Part shown: one piece after another, positions 38,120 to 47,966 of the stretch | Position numbering within the stretch: the stretch's first letter is position 1 | Layout: each line of letters opens with the position of its first letter | Source: Clostridiales bacterium | GTDB lineage: Bacteria > Bacillota > Clostridia > Oscillospirales > Acutalibacteraceae | Assembly (NCBI GenBank): GCA_012839185.1 | Contig: DUNU01000002.1 | Span: 372,001 to 436,000, forward strand | Direction of reading: 5' to 3' | DNA: 64,000 nucleotides | The notes under the pieces: generated by a model | The model's input: the letters and a program-made list of their open reading frames with translations, nothing else | Told to the model about the DNA's origin: nothing | The model's database searches: none | Translations under genes and position numbers: made by a program

Positions 38120-40505
38120 ACACTATAAATCACTTGAACTTGATAAAATATTAACTCGGCTTGCGTCTTTTTGTACAGTCGATGAAGCAAAGGAGGCGGC
38201 TCTGAAAATAGAGCCTTCTGTTGAATTGCGGACTGTAAAAATTCTTTTGAAACAGACCGCGGATGTTCATACATTATTGGCACGATATTCCGCTCCTTCT
38301 TTCGGCGGAATTAAGAATATCAACAATGCTCTCTCTCGTGCCGAGGCGGGTTCTACGCTTACCACCCGTGAACTTCTTGATGTTGCCGAAAACCTACGGG
38401 TAATTCGCTCACTCAATGAGTGGCGTTCAAATATGGAAAATGCCGATACGGCAAGTATCGACTTTCTGTTTAACGCTCTTATACCGAACAGATTTCTGGA
38501 AGAGAGTATTTCCGAAGCGATATTAAACGAGGATGAAATATCTGACTCTGCCTCCCCCACACTTCGTGATATTCGTCGAAATATAGCCATGCAAGCCTCG
38601 TCAATCAGACAAAAACTTGATAAGATTATTCGCAGTGAATACTATAAAAAATATCTGCAAGATGCTATTGTTACACAAAGAAACGGCAGATTTGTTGTAC
38701 CCGTAAAGTCCGAACACAGAAGCGTTGTGCCGGGACTTGTCCACGACACTTCATCATCTGGTGCGACCGTTTTTATCGAGCCGATGGCAGTTGTTGAGGC
38801 AAATAACGAGATAAAAATATTACAAAACAAAGAGCGTGATGAGATTGAACGCATATTGGCGGCTCTTTCCTATGAGGTCGGATTATGTCGGGAATCGCTT
38901 AAAAATGCTTATGACGCGGCGGTTTCACTCAATGTTATTTTTGCAAAAGGGAAAATGGCTTTCGATATGAAAGCATCAATTCCAGAAGTGAATGATGAGG
39001 GTATTATTGATATTATAAACGCCCGTCATCCTTTGCTTAATCAGCAGACGGTTGTGCCGACTTCAATAAATTTAGGCAAGGATTTTGATACTTTGGTCAT
39101 TACCGGTCCGAATACCGGCGGAAAAACCGTTTCTATTAAGACAATCGGACTTTTAACCTTGATGGCGATGTGCGGATTTATGATTCCCGTTTCGCAAGGT
39201 TCGGTTATTTCGGTATTTAAAAAGGTATTTGCAGATATTGGTGATGAGCAAAGTATTGAACAGAGTTTGTCTACTTTTTCATCTCATATGACAAATATTG
39301 TCGATATTCTCAAAAATGCTGATGAAAAATCGCTTGTATTGATTGACGAACTCGGTGCGGGAACCGATCCCGTCGAGGGTGCGGCACTTGCCATGGCAAT
39401 ACTTGAACAGTTACATATTCAAGGTGCGAAAATTGCTGCAACAACTCACTATGCCGAACTTAAGGCTTATGCACTTAATACTCCCGGAGTTGAAAACGGA
39501 TGTTGCGAATTTGATATTGCCACTTTAAAACCGACCTACCGTCTTTTAATCGGTATTCCCGGGAAATCTAATGCTTTTGCTATATCAGAGCGTCTTGGTA
39601 TGGAAAAGGAAGTAGTCAACCGTGCAAGGAGAATGGTTGAGCAGGGCAATGTCCGATTTGAAGAAGTAGTCGACAAATTGGAAGAGCGTCGCAGGGAAAT
39701 GGAAGACGCTCAAAAGGTTGCAGTTGACGCAAAAAAAGCAGCACTTGAGGACAGAGAAAAAGCAAGACTTCTTCGTCAAACTCAGGAAGAAAAAGTCAAT
39801 GCTGAGATACAAAAAGCAAGAGATACGGCCGCTAAGATTGTTGAGGAAACAAGACGACAGGCAAATATTCTAATGGACGAAATTTCCGCATTACGCAAGG
39901 AAAAGAACGAGTCGAGAGATTTAACGGAACTTGCAAGACGTGCCAAAGCAGCGATGAAGTCGGGGGTCAATAATTTAACCGATGTTTCCGATCCGGTATA
40001 TAATATTGAAGAGGATGACGATTATGTATTGCCTCGCGAGTTGGAAAAAGGTGATACTGTTTTAATTCGTTCAATCGGTCAGAAAGGCACTGTTCTTTCT
40101 CCTGCCGATAATCGCGGACGTGTTGAAGTTCAATCGGGAGCGATGAAAACACGTGTTGATGTTTCCTCCCTTCGCCTGCTTGAAGATGAGAAGAAAACGA
40201 AATCAAATGTCCAGATGAAAATGCAAAGGGACAAGAGCGAAGCCCCGAAAGTACAAAAGCGGGAATGTGATATTCGCGGGATGAATGCCGATGAGGGAAT
40301 ATTGGAAGTTGACAGATTTTTAGATGCAATCTTTATGTCAAATCTTGATGAGTTTTCCATTATTCACGGCAAAGGTACGGGTGTTCTTCGTGCCGCGGTG
40401 CAGAAATATCTCAAAGGAAATCCGAGAGTTAAATCCTATCGTCTCGGTGTTTACGGCGAGGGTGGTGACGGAATAACCATAGTAACCGTAAAACGAGAAA
40501 ATTAA
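38112..40505 (+). CDS. mutS2: MutS2 / ribosome-collision endonuclease-type ATPase
   Basis: This 797-residue protein is of the MutS2 (RqcU) type. It has the clamp and lever regions of MutS but no mismatch-recognition domain. Walker A GPNTGGKT is at about residues 331-338 and Walker B LVLIDELGAGTDP at about 408. A long coiled coil (about 520-620), a KOW-like segment and a C-terminal Smr domain (about 718-797, CDIRGMNADEGILEVDRF and IIHGKGTGVLR) follow. Family members suppress recombination or split collided ribosomes. ATG 38112 overlaps the amidase stop, so it is the last gene of the dockerin operon. Confidence 0.95.
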   Translation: MNKHYKSLELDKILTRLASFCTVDEAKEAALKIEPSVELRTVKILLKQTADVHTLLARYSAPSFGGIKNINNALSRAEAGSTLTTRELLDVAENLRVIRSLNEWRSNMENADTASIDFLFNALIPNRFLEESISEAILNEDEISDSASPTLRDIRRNIAMQASSIRQKLDKIIRSEYYKKYLQDAIVTQRNGRFVVPVKSEHRSVVPGLVHDTSSSGATVFIEPMAVVEANNEIKILQNKERDEIERILAALSYEVGLCRESLKNAYDAAVSLNVIFAKGKMAFDMKASIPEVNDEGIIDIINARHPLLNQQTVVPTSINLGKDFDTLVITGPNTGGKTVSIKTIGLLTLMAMCGFMIPVSQGSVISVFKKVFADIGDEQSIEQSLSTFSSHMTNIVDILKNADEKSLVLIDELGAGTDPVEGAALAMAILEQLHIQGAKIAATTHYAELKAYALNTPGVENGCCEFDIATLKPTYRLLIGIPGKSNAFAISERLGMEKEVVNRARRMVEQGNVRFEEVVDKLEERRREMEDAQKVAVDAKKAALEDREKARLLRQTQEEKVNAEIQKARDTAAKIVEETRRQANILMDEISALRKEKNESRDLTELARRAKAAMKSGVNNLTDVSDPVYNIEEDDDYVLPRELEKGDTVLIRSIGQKGTVLSPADNRGRVEVQSGAMKTRVDVSSLRLLEDEKKTKSNVQMKMQRDKSEAPKVQKRECDIRGMNADEGILEVDRFLDAIFMSNLDEFSIIHGKGTGVLRAAVQKYLKGNPRVKSYRLGVYGEGGDGITIVTVKREN

Positions 40506-40535
40506 ACGAGAATGAGAAATTAAATGAATATTTGC

Positions 40536-40559
40536 AAAAGCGGGTTGCTCCGCTTTTTT
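40536..40559 (+). terminator. Terminator after mutS2
   Basis: AAAAGCGG (40536-40543) pairs with CCGCTTTT around GTTGCT, followed by T residues. Confidence 0.9.
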
Positions 40560-40674
40560 ATTTAGTGAGACGAATTCTGAGCAAATCAAAATCTGTATTT
40601 ATTATTTTTTACTGTTTTTTAATTAAATTGTCAATTTTTTGACACAATTCGCACAAATATTAATAAATTGGCTC

Positions 40675-40703
40675 TTGATTTTTAGCAAAATACATGTTAT
40701 TAT
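40675..40703 (+). promoter_or_regulatory. Promoter of the giant surface protein gene
   Basis: TTGATT (40675-40680) and TATTAT (40698-40703) are separated by 17 bases, with TGT before the -10. The start codon lies 38 bases downstream behind GGAGG (40730-40734). The rest of the 236-base gap is AT-rich with no ORF. Confidence 0.83.
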
Positions 40704-40741
40704 AGTATCATCAATAATTGTAAAATATTGGAGGTTATCAT

Positions 40742-43700
40742 ATGAAAGGCAAACGATTGACTGCATTTATAACGACAGTCGCAATCATCGTTACTTCATT
40801 TGCTTTTGCGATACCAGCTTTTGCGGTATCCGTGAAACAGGCAAACCAGACCAGCGGTGATTTAACCTTTATTGTACCGGAAGCGATATACTTGGTTCCC
40901 AACGGTACATCTTGGAGAGACACGACAAGTGCACCTTTCCAATATTATGTAAACAACACCTCAACGGGAGGAACAACCACAACTCTTGATGATGTGGGTA
41001 AGATTTATTTTACCTATCCGAATATTTCGGGTAGTGCAAGCCTGTCTTATACAAATTACGATGCAAACATATCATCAACTTTGTCCGGTTCGGTAACTCT
41101 TTCCTCCACGTCAATTTCAAGTGGCGGTTCTGTCAATATCAATGGCGGCAATTCTCCCTCTCTTTCCGCATCAACTACCGGTTATTATATTGAATGGTGT
41201 GCAACTTTTACCGACAGTGCCGACGGTCTTGCAAAGAAGGCTTATGCCTATACCTATGTCTACAAGCCCTATACTGTTCCGGTTGGAGCCTCTTCACAGC
41301 AGAGTGGTTATAACAAAGGCTTCTGGGCTGCTCATGTGAGTTGGATTTCCGGTATACATTCAATCAGCGAAGGAGAACATAGTGTTGGTGGCAGTGTTGA
41401 TGAAACAGGTCAGGGTTATGCAAAAATAGGCTCTGATGGAGGTTTGGCTGGCTTCATCAGTACCAAAACTACTCGTTTAATCGGCTCAAGTTCCGGTACG
41501 GGAGCAACTCAACCCAAAATACCTCCCGGTTCATGGATTTCTTCAACAGGCGGTGCTTCCTATGACTATGTTATTTATGCTGAATCCGGTAATAATAACG
41601 CCTCGTTGGATAATTCGCATGTAAACTATGACCCCAAGTATATGCTCTATGGCGGCACGCCGAACACTGCATCTTCTTTTGATAAAAAGAACTATTCTTA
41701 CAGCTATTCATATGCAGGTCTTTACCGCCACGCGACAAACGTTGACAATGCCTGTTCATCCGGTAACATTATTGTTGACGTCAGCCGTTACAATGACTTC
41801 TCCCAGATTCCGAACTTAAAAATCGGTCATATGGTAACTCAGGATGCTTCTTCCGGAGGGAATTCAGGTAGCTGGTATGTTGCGGATGCAAGTACTAGAT
41901 TAGATGAATATACAAGTGCTAATTATTATAACAATGATACTAACAGAAATAATGCGTACTACACATATTCCTACATAATTGCATGTCAGGCGACAGGTCC
42001 CAACTCAAAGAGTTATGATGAGCTTGAAGGTATCCGTTATGCAGGTTCTTATCCCCACACAATTAACACAAATGAATCAAAGTTAAGAATTCATACGTAC
42101 TATGGCAATGCAAATAGCAACAAAAACAGACATGCCGACACTCATGTTTTTATTAACCTCAATCCCTCTTACGTAAATAAGGCTGCACTTCGTACCGCTG
42201 TTCAAAATGCCACTAAGTTGATGGCAAAAATGGGTATAAACGGTGCCTCTTCAGGCACATTACAGTCCCACTATTTTGACACAACAGCCGGTTATAACTG
42301 GACTGCTTTTACAAATGCATATAAGGCAGCAGTTATCGGTCTTACAAAACTTGATGCAACTTGTGATGCCGCAGCCCTTGCAGCAAATCTCAATTCGGCT
42401 ATTGATAATCTTGCAACAAGATATACAGTCAATCCGCAGGGTGGTGTATTTAACGGCTCATCTTCCGCAACATCAATTTATGTTGATGTCGGAACAAATG
42501 CCCCTTCAATCAATACAAGTATTACTGTTATTCCTGCGATTCCCACCAGAACAGGTTATACCTTTATTGGTTGGAGCAAGACTGCTAACGGAACAAGAAT
42601 TGCAGAGCCGAATACAGCAATCACTTTAGGATATAATGAAACTCTTTATGCACTTTGGAAGCCCACCAGATACGCTGTTTCATTCAATCCTAATCATATT
42701 GGACTTCCCGCAAACAGGTTTACACCTACTTTCGTAGATGATACAAAGAGCGGTGTAACTTTCACATATAATCCCGAAACAAATGTTATTACATTAAACG
42801 GTACTGCCACAGGAAGCTATGTCTATAATCTTGTTCCCTTCACTTTCCAGCTTGATACGGACTACATAATAACAGCTGAATACGTAGGCGGTACAATCAG
42901 TGCCTCCTCTGCCTGTTGTGTTATTGATATTACACAGGCTGATGGTACACAGTATCAGAATCCCAACAGACTGAATATGGATTTTGCAGGTCATTCGACA
43001 GCTACAAAAACATTTACCGTTACAAGTTCTCTTCATTCCACTGCTGCAGCGATTAAACTTTGGTTCTGGAAGAGCGGGTCGTTATCTTTTGACAACTATC
43101 AATTCAAAGTAACAGTTACTCCGAAATATGCTTATACCGTTCCCGCAAAGACAGCCACCTATTCTCAGGCTCTCGGCACATTGCCTATACCCAAGCGTGA
43201 CGGATATACATTTGTAGGTTGGTTTGATGCGGCTTCAGGTGGCACTCAGTATACTGCTTCAACGGTATATAACCATGCCAATGACATAACATTATATGCA
43301 CATTGGGTTCAGAATAATTATACTGTTGCATATGACTTAAATGGCGGTACTTCTGATGCTATCCCCAATTTGAATGCAACATTCAATGTGGATCAAAATT
43401 TCCCCACTGACCCCGAAAGAGTACACACAGTTACATTTGATAATGCAGGTACAATCACAACTGCTACTGCAACTTCTGTATTCCAAGGTTGGCTTGATGA
43501 AAATCCCGTTGAATATACGTACTTTACTCGCTATCCCTTTGATACTGCTAATTATTCCGAAATTCTCAACCCTGCTTATTATGCAAACAGATACGGAGAT
43601 TTGTTTAATGCTTTTGCTTATGACAGATATTTACTGACACAGCATTATGTAAGATATACACATTTCGGCAATGAAACCAGAATAGGTACAGGTACAGATT

Positions 43701-46700
43701 TTCCGAATTATTGGTTAACTTCCAAGACCAATGTATTCAAAAATTTGACAATCCGTCCGAATGAAACGGTTACTCTTAAAGCTAAATGGGCGTTGGCTTC
43801 TGTTGCTCTGCCGACGGTTACTCATCCGATTGCTCCTAATGGTTATATTTTCGGCGGTTGGTACAGCGACTCAGCTTGCAACAACTTTGTCGGAAACGCA
43901 GGTGATGAGTATACTCCCACTGCCGATACGACACTTTATGCAAAGTGGACTATAAAGACTTATACCGTAAATTATTACGACAATACCGGTCTTATTAAGA
44001 CTGAAACGGTTAACTGGGGTGCAAACGGTACACCGCCCACTGCCAATGCAAAATATTTTGATGCAAACAATCACTACACTTTCACGGGATGGCCGTCAAA
44101 CTATATGAATGTTTATGCCGATCAGGAAGTAAATGCCAACTATTCGTCTGCAGCACATACCAAGTTAAGTACGGTTATTGCTGCAACATGTACCGAACCA
44201 GGCAATACTCATTGGTACTGTCAGTTCTGTGAATGGACAGATGACGTGGCGATTGATCCTCTTGGTCATGTTCCTGTAGTTGACGCCGCAGTTGCACCTA
44301 CCTGTACCGCAACCGGTTTAACCGAAGGTTCTCACTGTTCTCGTTGTAGTGCAATACTTGTAGCACAGACAGCAGTAGCAGCCTTAGGTCATAGCTGGTC
44401 TGATTATGTTTACAATGATGATGCTTCTTGCTTAAGTGCAGGCACAAAGACAAGAACTTGTACCCGTCAGGGTTGTAGTGCCACTGAGACTGTTACGGAT
44501 CCGGATCATCCTGCATTGGGACATAGTTTCATAAATTATGTCTATAACAATGACGCATCTTGTACCGCAGGCGGAACAAAGACGGCAAAGTGTGAGCGTT
44601 GCACGGTAACAGATACTGTTTCCGACCCCACACATCCGGCAAAAGGACATAACTATGTACATAACGGAACGTGGCAGACAAATCCCACCTGTACAGTAGA
44701 TGGTATCGGATATTTGGTATGTACAAACTCCGATGATATGGGCAATGCTTGCGGACATACCACAACAGGAACAGTTCCCGGCTCAGCCCTTGGTCATAAT
44801 CCGGGTACTCCGTTTAATGAAAATGTTATCCCGCCGACATGTACCGAAGATGGTTCACATGACGTAGTCAGAAAATGTACCCGCTGTCAGGTCGAAGTTG
44901 AAAGAATAACTGTCGTTGATGAAAAAATTAACCACGCAAACAAGATTTATACCAGTGCATCTCCCGCTACTTGCACAGCAAACGGCAATACTGCATATTA
45001 CAGCTGCCCCGACTGTTCAAAATACTTCAGCGATGCTGCTTGCACCAACGAAATTGCTTACGGCTCTTGGGTCATTCCCGCAGGACACAGAAATGTAATC
45101 CACGTTCCCGCTCAAGACAGTGAAGACTGTACGACGATGGGAAATATCGAATACTGGTTCTGTGATGATTGCGATAAGTATTATAAAACATACGTAAGCG
45201 GTCCCGATGCAAACGGTATTTGGGTACTTGAAGATGAATGCACTTTTGAGGAAACTCGTGTTACCGCACACCACTTGGATGTTGCTTTCGTTGCATATAA
45301 GGCTCCCACATGTACGGCAACCGGTCTAAAGGCACACTATTTCTGCTCCGCCTGTTCAAATTATGCTTGGGATGAAGACTTTACACAACCAACCACTTTA
45401 GCAGGTGTTACCATTGCACAACTCGGACATAGTTTTACAAATTACTTGTCTAATGGCAATGCAACCTGTACCGCTGACGGCACAAAGACAGCTGTTTGCG
45501 ACCGTGACGGATGTTCGGTAACTGACACTGTAACAGACACAGGCTCAAAATTTCCGCACGTCTTTACAAATTATACTTATAACGATGATGCAACCTGCTT
45601 TGAAAACGGCACGGAAACCGCATTTTGTGAATATGGTTGCGGCACTAGTCATACAAGAGAAAAGGCAGGCACGCAACTTTCTCATAATTTCGAAACTTAT
45701 ATCTATAACAATGACCATACCTGTACATCTAACGGTACAGAAACCGCAACATGTACTATTTGTCAAACAACCACCGATACAAGAGAAAAACCCGGTACCA
45801 TGGCTCATACGGATTTAAACTTTGTTGCTGCCTATGATGCTCAAACCTGTACCGAAGAATCTAATATAGCTCACTATTATTGCGGTGCTTGTCAAAAGTA
45901 TTATATGGATGAAGCGGCTACAATAAATGTTGCTCGTGCCGATGTTTACAGTGATCCCGAACATCTCGGAATTGTACATCATGAGTATCAAAATTCAACA
46001 TGTACCGCAGCCGGTAATATTGAATATTGGAGCTGTTCGGTATGTAGTAAGAACTACAGTGATGCTGCTCTAACTACTGAGATTGCTCTTTCTGCAACAG
46101 TAATTCCCGCTTCCCATAAAAATATTACTTACCATCCGGCAAATAATCCCACCGACTGTTTCACAGATGGAAACTATCGTTATTGGCAATGCGGTGATTG
46201 TCATAAGATTTTCTCAAACTCAGCATGCACAGTTGAAACAACTTGGGACGCAGTTATTATTCCCGCATCTCACTTGGGTATGGTTCATCATGCTCCCACG
46301 GTAGGTGCAAACTGTGTGACAGAAGGTACTGTTGAGTATTGGGAATGTACAGTTTGCGATAATTACTATTCAGATGAAAATGGCGATAATGAAATTCTTG
46401 ATGTCGGTAACGGTATCTTAGGTCCTCACAGCTTCGTTCATCAGGAAGCAGTTGCACCTAATTGTCTTTATGACGGACATCTTGAACACTGGGTATGCTC
46501 CGTTTGCGGCATATACTCAAAGGATTCCGGTGGGCATGATCTTTGTGGATGGGAGGCTTTACACCTCGAATCCACCGGCGAACACCATGTTGAGTGGAAT
46601 ATTGTTCATGAAGCCACATGTACGGAGTCTGGTTTCAAAAACGGTTATTGTACCGGTTGTGGAATGTACATAGAACAAAATATCAATCCAAGCGGTCATA

Positions 46701-47029
46701 AATGGGCTGAATGGTATGTTGTCGAAGTCGTCAATTGTGAAACCGGCGGCACAGAAGCTCGTCAATGTACAAAGTGTAGTGCAATTGAAGAAAGACATGT
46801 TGATCCTATTCCGCACTATGATTCCGACGGAGACGGTATTTGTGATGCTTGTCGCACAATCCTTACCTACATCCCGATTGATACTGATGACCCGATAGGA
46901 GATTCCCACTTCCGTTGCTCGAAGTGTGATTGGTATGAACAAGGTAAGGATACTCCCGGTTCAGGTTTCTTTATCAAAATCATTCACTTTTTCGTCCACT
47001 TCATTGAATACATAATACATAGATTCTAA
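40742..47029 (+). CDS. Giant secreted surface protein with InlB-like repeats and cysteine-pair modules
   Basis: This 2095-residue protein has a signal peptide (MKGKRLTAF to PAFA, near residue 29). A Ser/Thr/Asn-rich N-terminal region extends to about 475. A FIVAR-like helical segment lies at about 480-565. InlB-type beta repeats follow at about 566-1133, with GYTFIGWSK, GYTFVGWFD and GYIFGGWYS. About 19 modules of 40-60 residues then occupy about 1147-2060, each with a Thr-Cys-Thr-X-X-Gly start and a later Cys-X-X-Cys, often ending in Gly/Pro-His. A DSDGDGICDAC calcium-like loop lies near the end. The last 20 residues, FFIKIIHFFVHFIEYIIHRF, are strongly hydrophobic and may be a retention tail. 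There is no LPXTG and no cohesin. It is a likely adhesin or cell-surface assembly protein. Confidence 0.88.
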   Translation: MKGKRLTAFITTVAIIVTSFAFAIPAFAVSVKQANQTSGDLTFIVPEAIYLVPNGTSWRDTTSAPFQYYVNNTSTGGTTTTLDDVGKIYFTYPNISGSASLSYTNYDANISSTLSGSVTLSSTSISSGGSVNINGGNSPSLSASTTGYYIEWCATFTDSADGLAKKAYAYTYVYKPYTVPVGASSQQSGYNKGFWAAHVSWISGIHSISEGEHSVGGSVDETGQGYAKIGSDGGLAGFISTKTTRLIGSSSGTGATQPKIPPGSWISSTGGASYDYVIYAESGNNNASLDNSHVNYDPKYMLYGGTPNTASSFDKKNYSYSYSYAGLYRHATNVDNACSSGNIIVDVSRYNDFSQIPNLKIGHMVTQDASSGGNSGSWYVADASTRLDEYTSANYYNNDTNRNNAYYTYSYIIACQATGPNSKSYDELEGIRYAGSYPHTINTNESKLRIHTYYGNANSNKNRHADTHVFINLNPSYVNKAALRTAVQNATKLMAKMGINGASSGTLQSHYFDTTAGYNWTAFTNAYKAAVIGLTKLDATCDAAALAANLNSAIDNLATRYTVNPQGGVFNGSSSATSIYVDVGTNAPSINTSITVIPAIPTRTGYTFIGWSKTANGTRIAEPNTAITLGYNETLYALWKPTRYAVSFNPNHIGLPANRFTPTFVDDTKSGVTFTYNPETNVITLNGTATGSYVYNLVPFTFQLDTDYIITAEYVGGTISASSACCVIDITQADGTQYQNPNRLNMDFAGHSTATKTFTVTSSLHSTAAAIKLWFWKSGSLSFDNYQFKVTVTPKYAYTVPAKTATYSQALGTLPIPKRDGYTFVGWFDAASGGTQYTASTVYNHANDITLYAHWVQNNYTVAYDLNGGTSDAIPNLNATFNVDQNFPTDPERVHTVTFDNAGTITTATATSVFQGWLDENPVEYTYFTRYPFDTANYSEILNPAYYANRYGDLFNAFAYDRYLLTQHYVRYTHFGNETRIGTGTDFPNYWLTSKTNVFKNLTIRPNETVTLKAKWALASVALPTVTHPIAPNGYIFGGWYSDSACNNFVGNAGDEYTPTADTTLYAKWTIKTYTVNYYDNTGLIKTETVNWGANGTPPTANAKYFDANNHYTFTGWPSNYMNVYADQEVNANYSSAAHTKLSTVIAATCTEPGNTHWYCQFCEWTDDVAIDPLGHVPVVDAAVAPTCTATGLTEGSHCSRCSAILVAQTAVAALGHSWSDYVYNDDASCLSAGTKTRTCTRQGCSATETVTDPDHPALGHSFINYVYNNDASCTAGGTKTAKCERCTVTDTVSDPTHPAKGHNYVHNGTWQTNPTCTVDGIGYLVCTNSDDMGNACGHTTTGTVPGSALGHNPGTPFNENVIPPTCTEDGSHDVVRKCTRCQVEVERITVVDEKINHANKIYTSASPATCTANGNTAYYSCPDCSKYFSDAACTNEIAYGSWVIPAGHRNVIHVPAQDSEDCTTMGNIEYWFCDDCDKYYKTYVSGPDANGIWVLEDECTFEETRVTAHHLDVAFVAYKAPTCTATGLKAHYFCSACSNYAWDEDFTQPTTLAGVTIAQLGHSFTNYLSNGNATCTADGTKTAVCDRDGCSVTDTVTDTGSKFPHVFTNYTYNDDATCFENGTETAFCEYGCGTSHTREKAGTQLSHNFETYIYNNDHTCTSNGTETATCTICQTTTDTREKPGTMAHTDLNFVAAYDAQTCTEESNIAHYYCGACQKYYMDEAATINVARADVYSDPEHLGIVHHEYQNSTCTAAGNIEYWSCSVCSKNYSDAALTTEIALSATVIPASHKNITYHPANNPTDCFTDGNYRYWQCGDCHKIFSNSACTVETTWDAVIIPASHLGMVHHAPTVGANCVTEGTVEYWECTVCDNYYSDENGDNEILDVGNGILGPHSFVHQEAVAPNCLYDGHLEHWVCSVCGIYSKDSGGHDLCGWEALHLESTGEHHVEWNIVHEATCTESGFKNGYCTGCGMYIEQNINPSGHKWAEWYVVEVVNCETGGTEARQCTKCSAIEERHVDPIPHYDSDGDGICDACRTILTYIPIDTDDPIGDSHFRCSKCDWYEQGKDTPGSGFFIKIIHFFVHFIEYIIHRF
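44180..46925 (+). repeat. Array of about 19 degenerate cysteine-pair modules (protein level)
   Basis: By eye I count about 19 copies of a module with CT-X-X-G, an aromatic/His segment and CXXC, separated by 40-60 residues. Copies are divergent at the base level, so this is an old duplication array and not a recent tandem repeat. The Cys and His spacing suggests metal binding or disulfides. Confidence 0.75.
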
Positions 47030-47035
47030 TCTGAT

Positions 47036-47065
47036 AAAAGGTCTTCGCTTTTGCGGAGACCTTTT
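47036..47065 (+). terminator. Terminator of the giant surface protein gene
   Basis: AAAAGGTCT pairs with AGACCTTTT, with additional CGC/GCG pairs toward a T-rich loop. T residues follow. Confidence 0.88.
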
Positions 47066-47116
47066 GATATATACCGTCGATAATATGGCGGTATATTTTT
47101 ATATCTTAAAAAATAC

Positions 47117-47145
47117 TTTACAAATCATGTAAAATGTAGTATACT
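47117..47145 (+). promoter_or_regulatory. Promoter of the deoxysugar cassette
   Basis: TTTACA (47117-47122) and TATACT (47140-47145) are separated by 17 bases. AAGGAGA precedes rfbF ATG 47182. The following seven genes are close or overlapping and likely share this transcript. Confidence 0.85.
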
Positions 47146-47181
47146 TACTATATATTAGTATAATTATAAGGAGAAGTATGT

Positions 47182-47955
47182 ATGAAAGTCGTTTTATTGG
47201 CAGGAGGATTTGGAACTCGTATCAGCGAAGAGAGTCACAGAATTCCGAAACCTATGATAGAAATCGGCGGTATGCCTATTTTGTGGCACATCATGAAACA
47301 ATACAGTGCTCACGGATATAATGATTTTATAATTTGTTGCGGTTATAAACAGCATGTAATTAAAGAATTTTTTGCTGACTATTTTCTTCACAGAAGTGAT
47401 ATCACTTTTGATTTTGCCGACAGCGGAAAGATGATAGTGCATAACGAACACAGCGAACCTTGGAAGGTTACGGTGGTTGACACCGGACTTCATACTATGA
47501 CGGGCGGAAGAATTAAGAGAGTTCGAGATTATCTCAACAATGAGCCGTTCTTGCTTACCTATGGCGACGGTGTTTCGGATGTTGACATTAACGCAGTTGT
47601 TGATTTTCATAAGAAGAACGGCAGGATTGCAACAATTACGGCTATTAAACTTTCGCAGCGTTTCGGTGTTCTTGATATTGATGAAAATAACCAAATTCGT
47701 GAATTCAGAGAGAAAAAAGAGATAGATGCAGGTTATATCAACGGTGGTTTTATGGTGCTTGAACAGGGAATTTTTGATTATATCGAGGGAGATGCTACGG
47801 TATTTGAAAAATATCCGCTTGAAACCTGTGCTAAACTCGGCGAACTTGACGCATATAAACACAACGGATTTTGGCAGTGCATGGACACCATCCGCGATAA
47901 GATGCTTCTTGAAGACCTTTGGGAATCCGAAAAAGCTCCTTGGAAGATCTGGTAA
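47182..47955 (+). CDS. rfbF: Glucose-1-phosphate cytidylyltransferase
   Basis: This 257-residue nucleotidyltransferase makes CDP-glucose from CTP and glucose-1-phosphate, the first step to CDP-3,6-dideoxyhexoses (also called DdhA). The N-terminal nucleotide motif LAGGFGTRISEESHRIPKPM, the metal region TYGDGVSDVD and the C-terminal GFWQCMDTIRDK are characteristic. ATG 47182 has AAGGAGA upstream. It is the first gene of the sugar cassette, and rfbG starts 12 bases after it. Confidence 0.95.
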   Translation: MKVVLLAGGFGTRISEESHRIPKPMIEIGGMPILWHIMKQYSAHGYNDFIICCGYKQHVIKEFFADYFLHRSDITFDFADSGKMIVHNEHSEPWKVTVVDTGLHTMTGGRIKRVRDYLNNEPFLLTYGDGVSDVDINAVVDFHKKNGRIATITAIKLSQRFGVLDIDENNQIREFREKKEIDAGYINGGFMVLEQGIFDYIEGDATVFEKYPLETCAKLGELDAYKHNGFWQCMDTIRDKMLLEDLWESEKAPWKIW

Positions 47956-47966
47956 TTGAGGATATT

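Noticed and set aside
40742-47029. Giant protein as the missing cohesin scaffoldin for the dockerin proteins
   Set aside because: The domains look like InlB-type repeats and cysteine-pair modules. No cohesin-like beta-sandwich of about 140 residues was recognised. A profile search would be needed to exclude one in the N-terminal 475 residues.
47194-47862. 222-codon minus-strand frame opposite rfbF
   Set aside because: rfbF on the plus strand has clear family motifs; the antisense frame has none.
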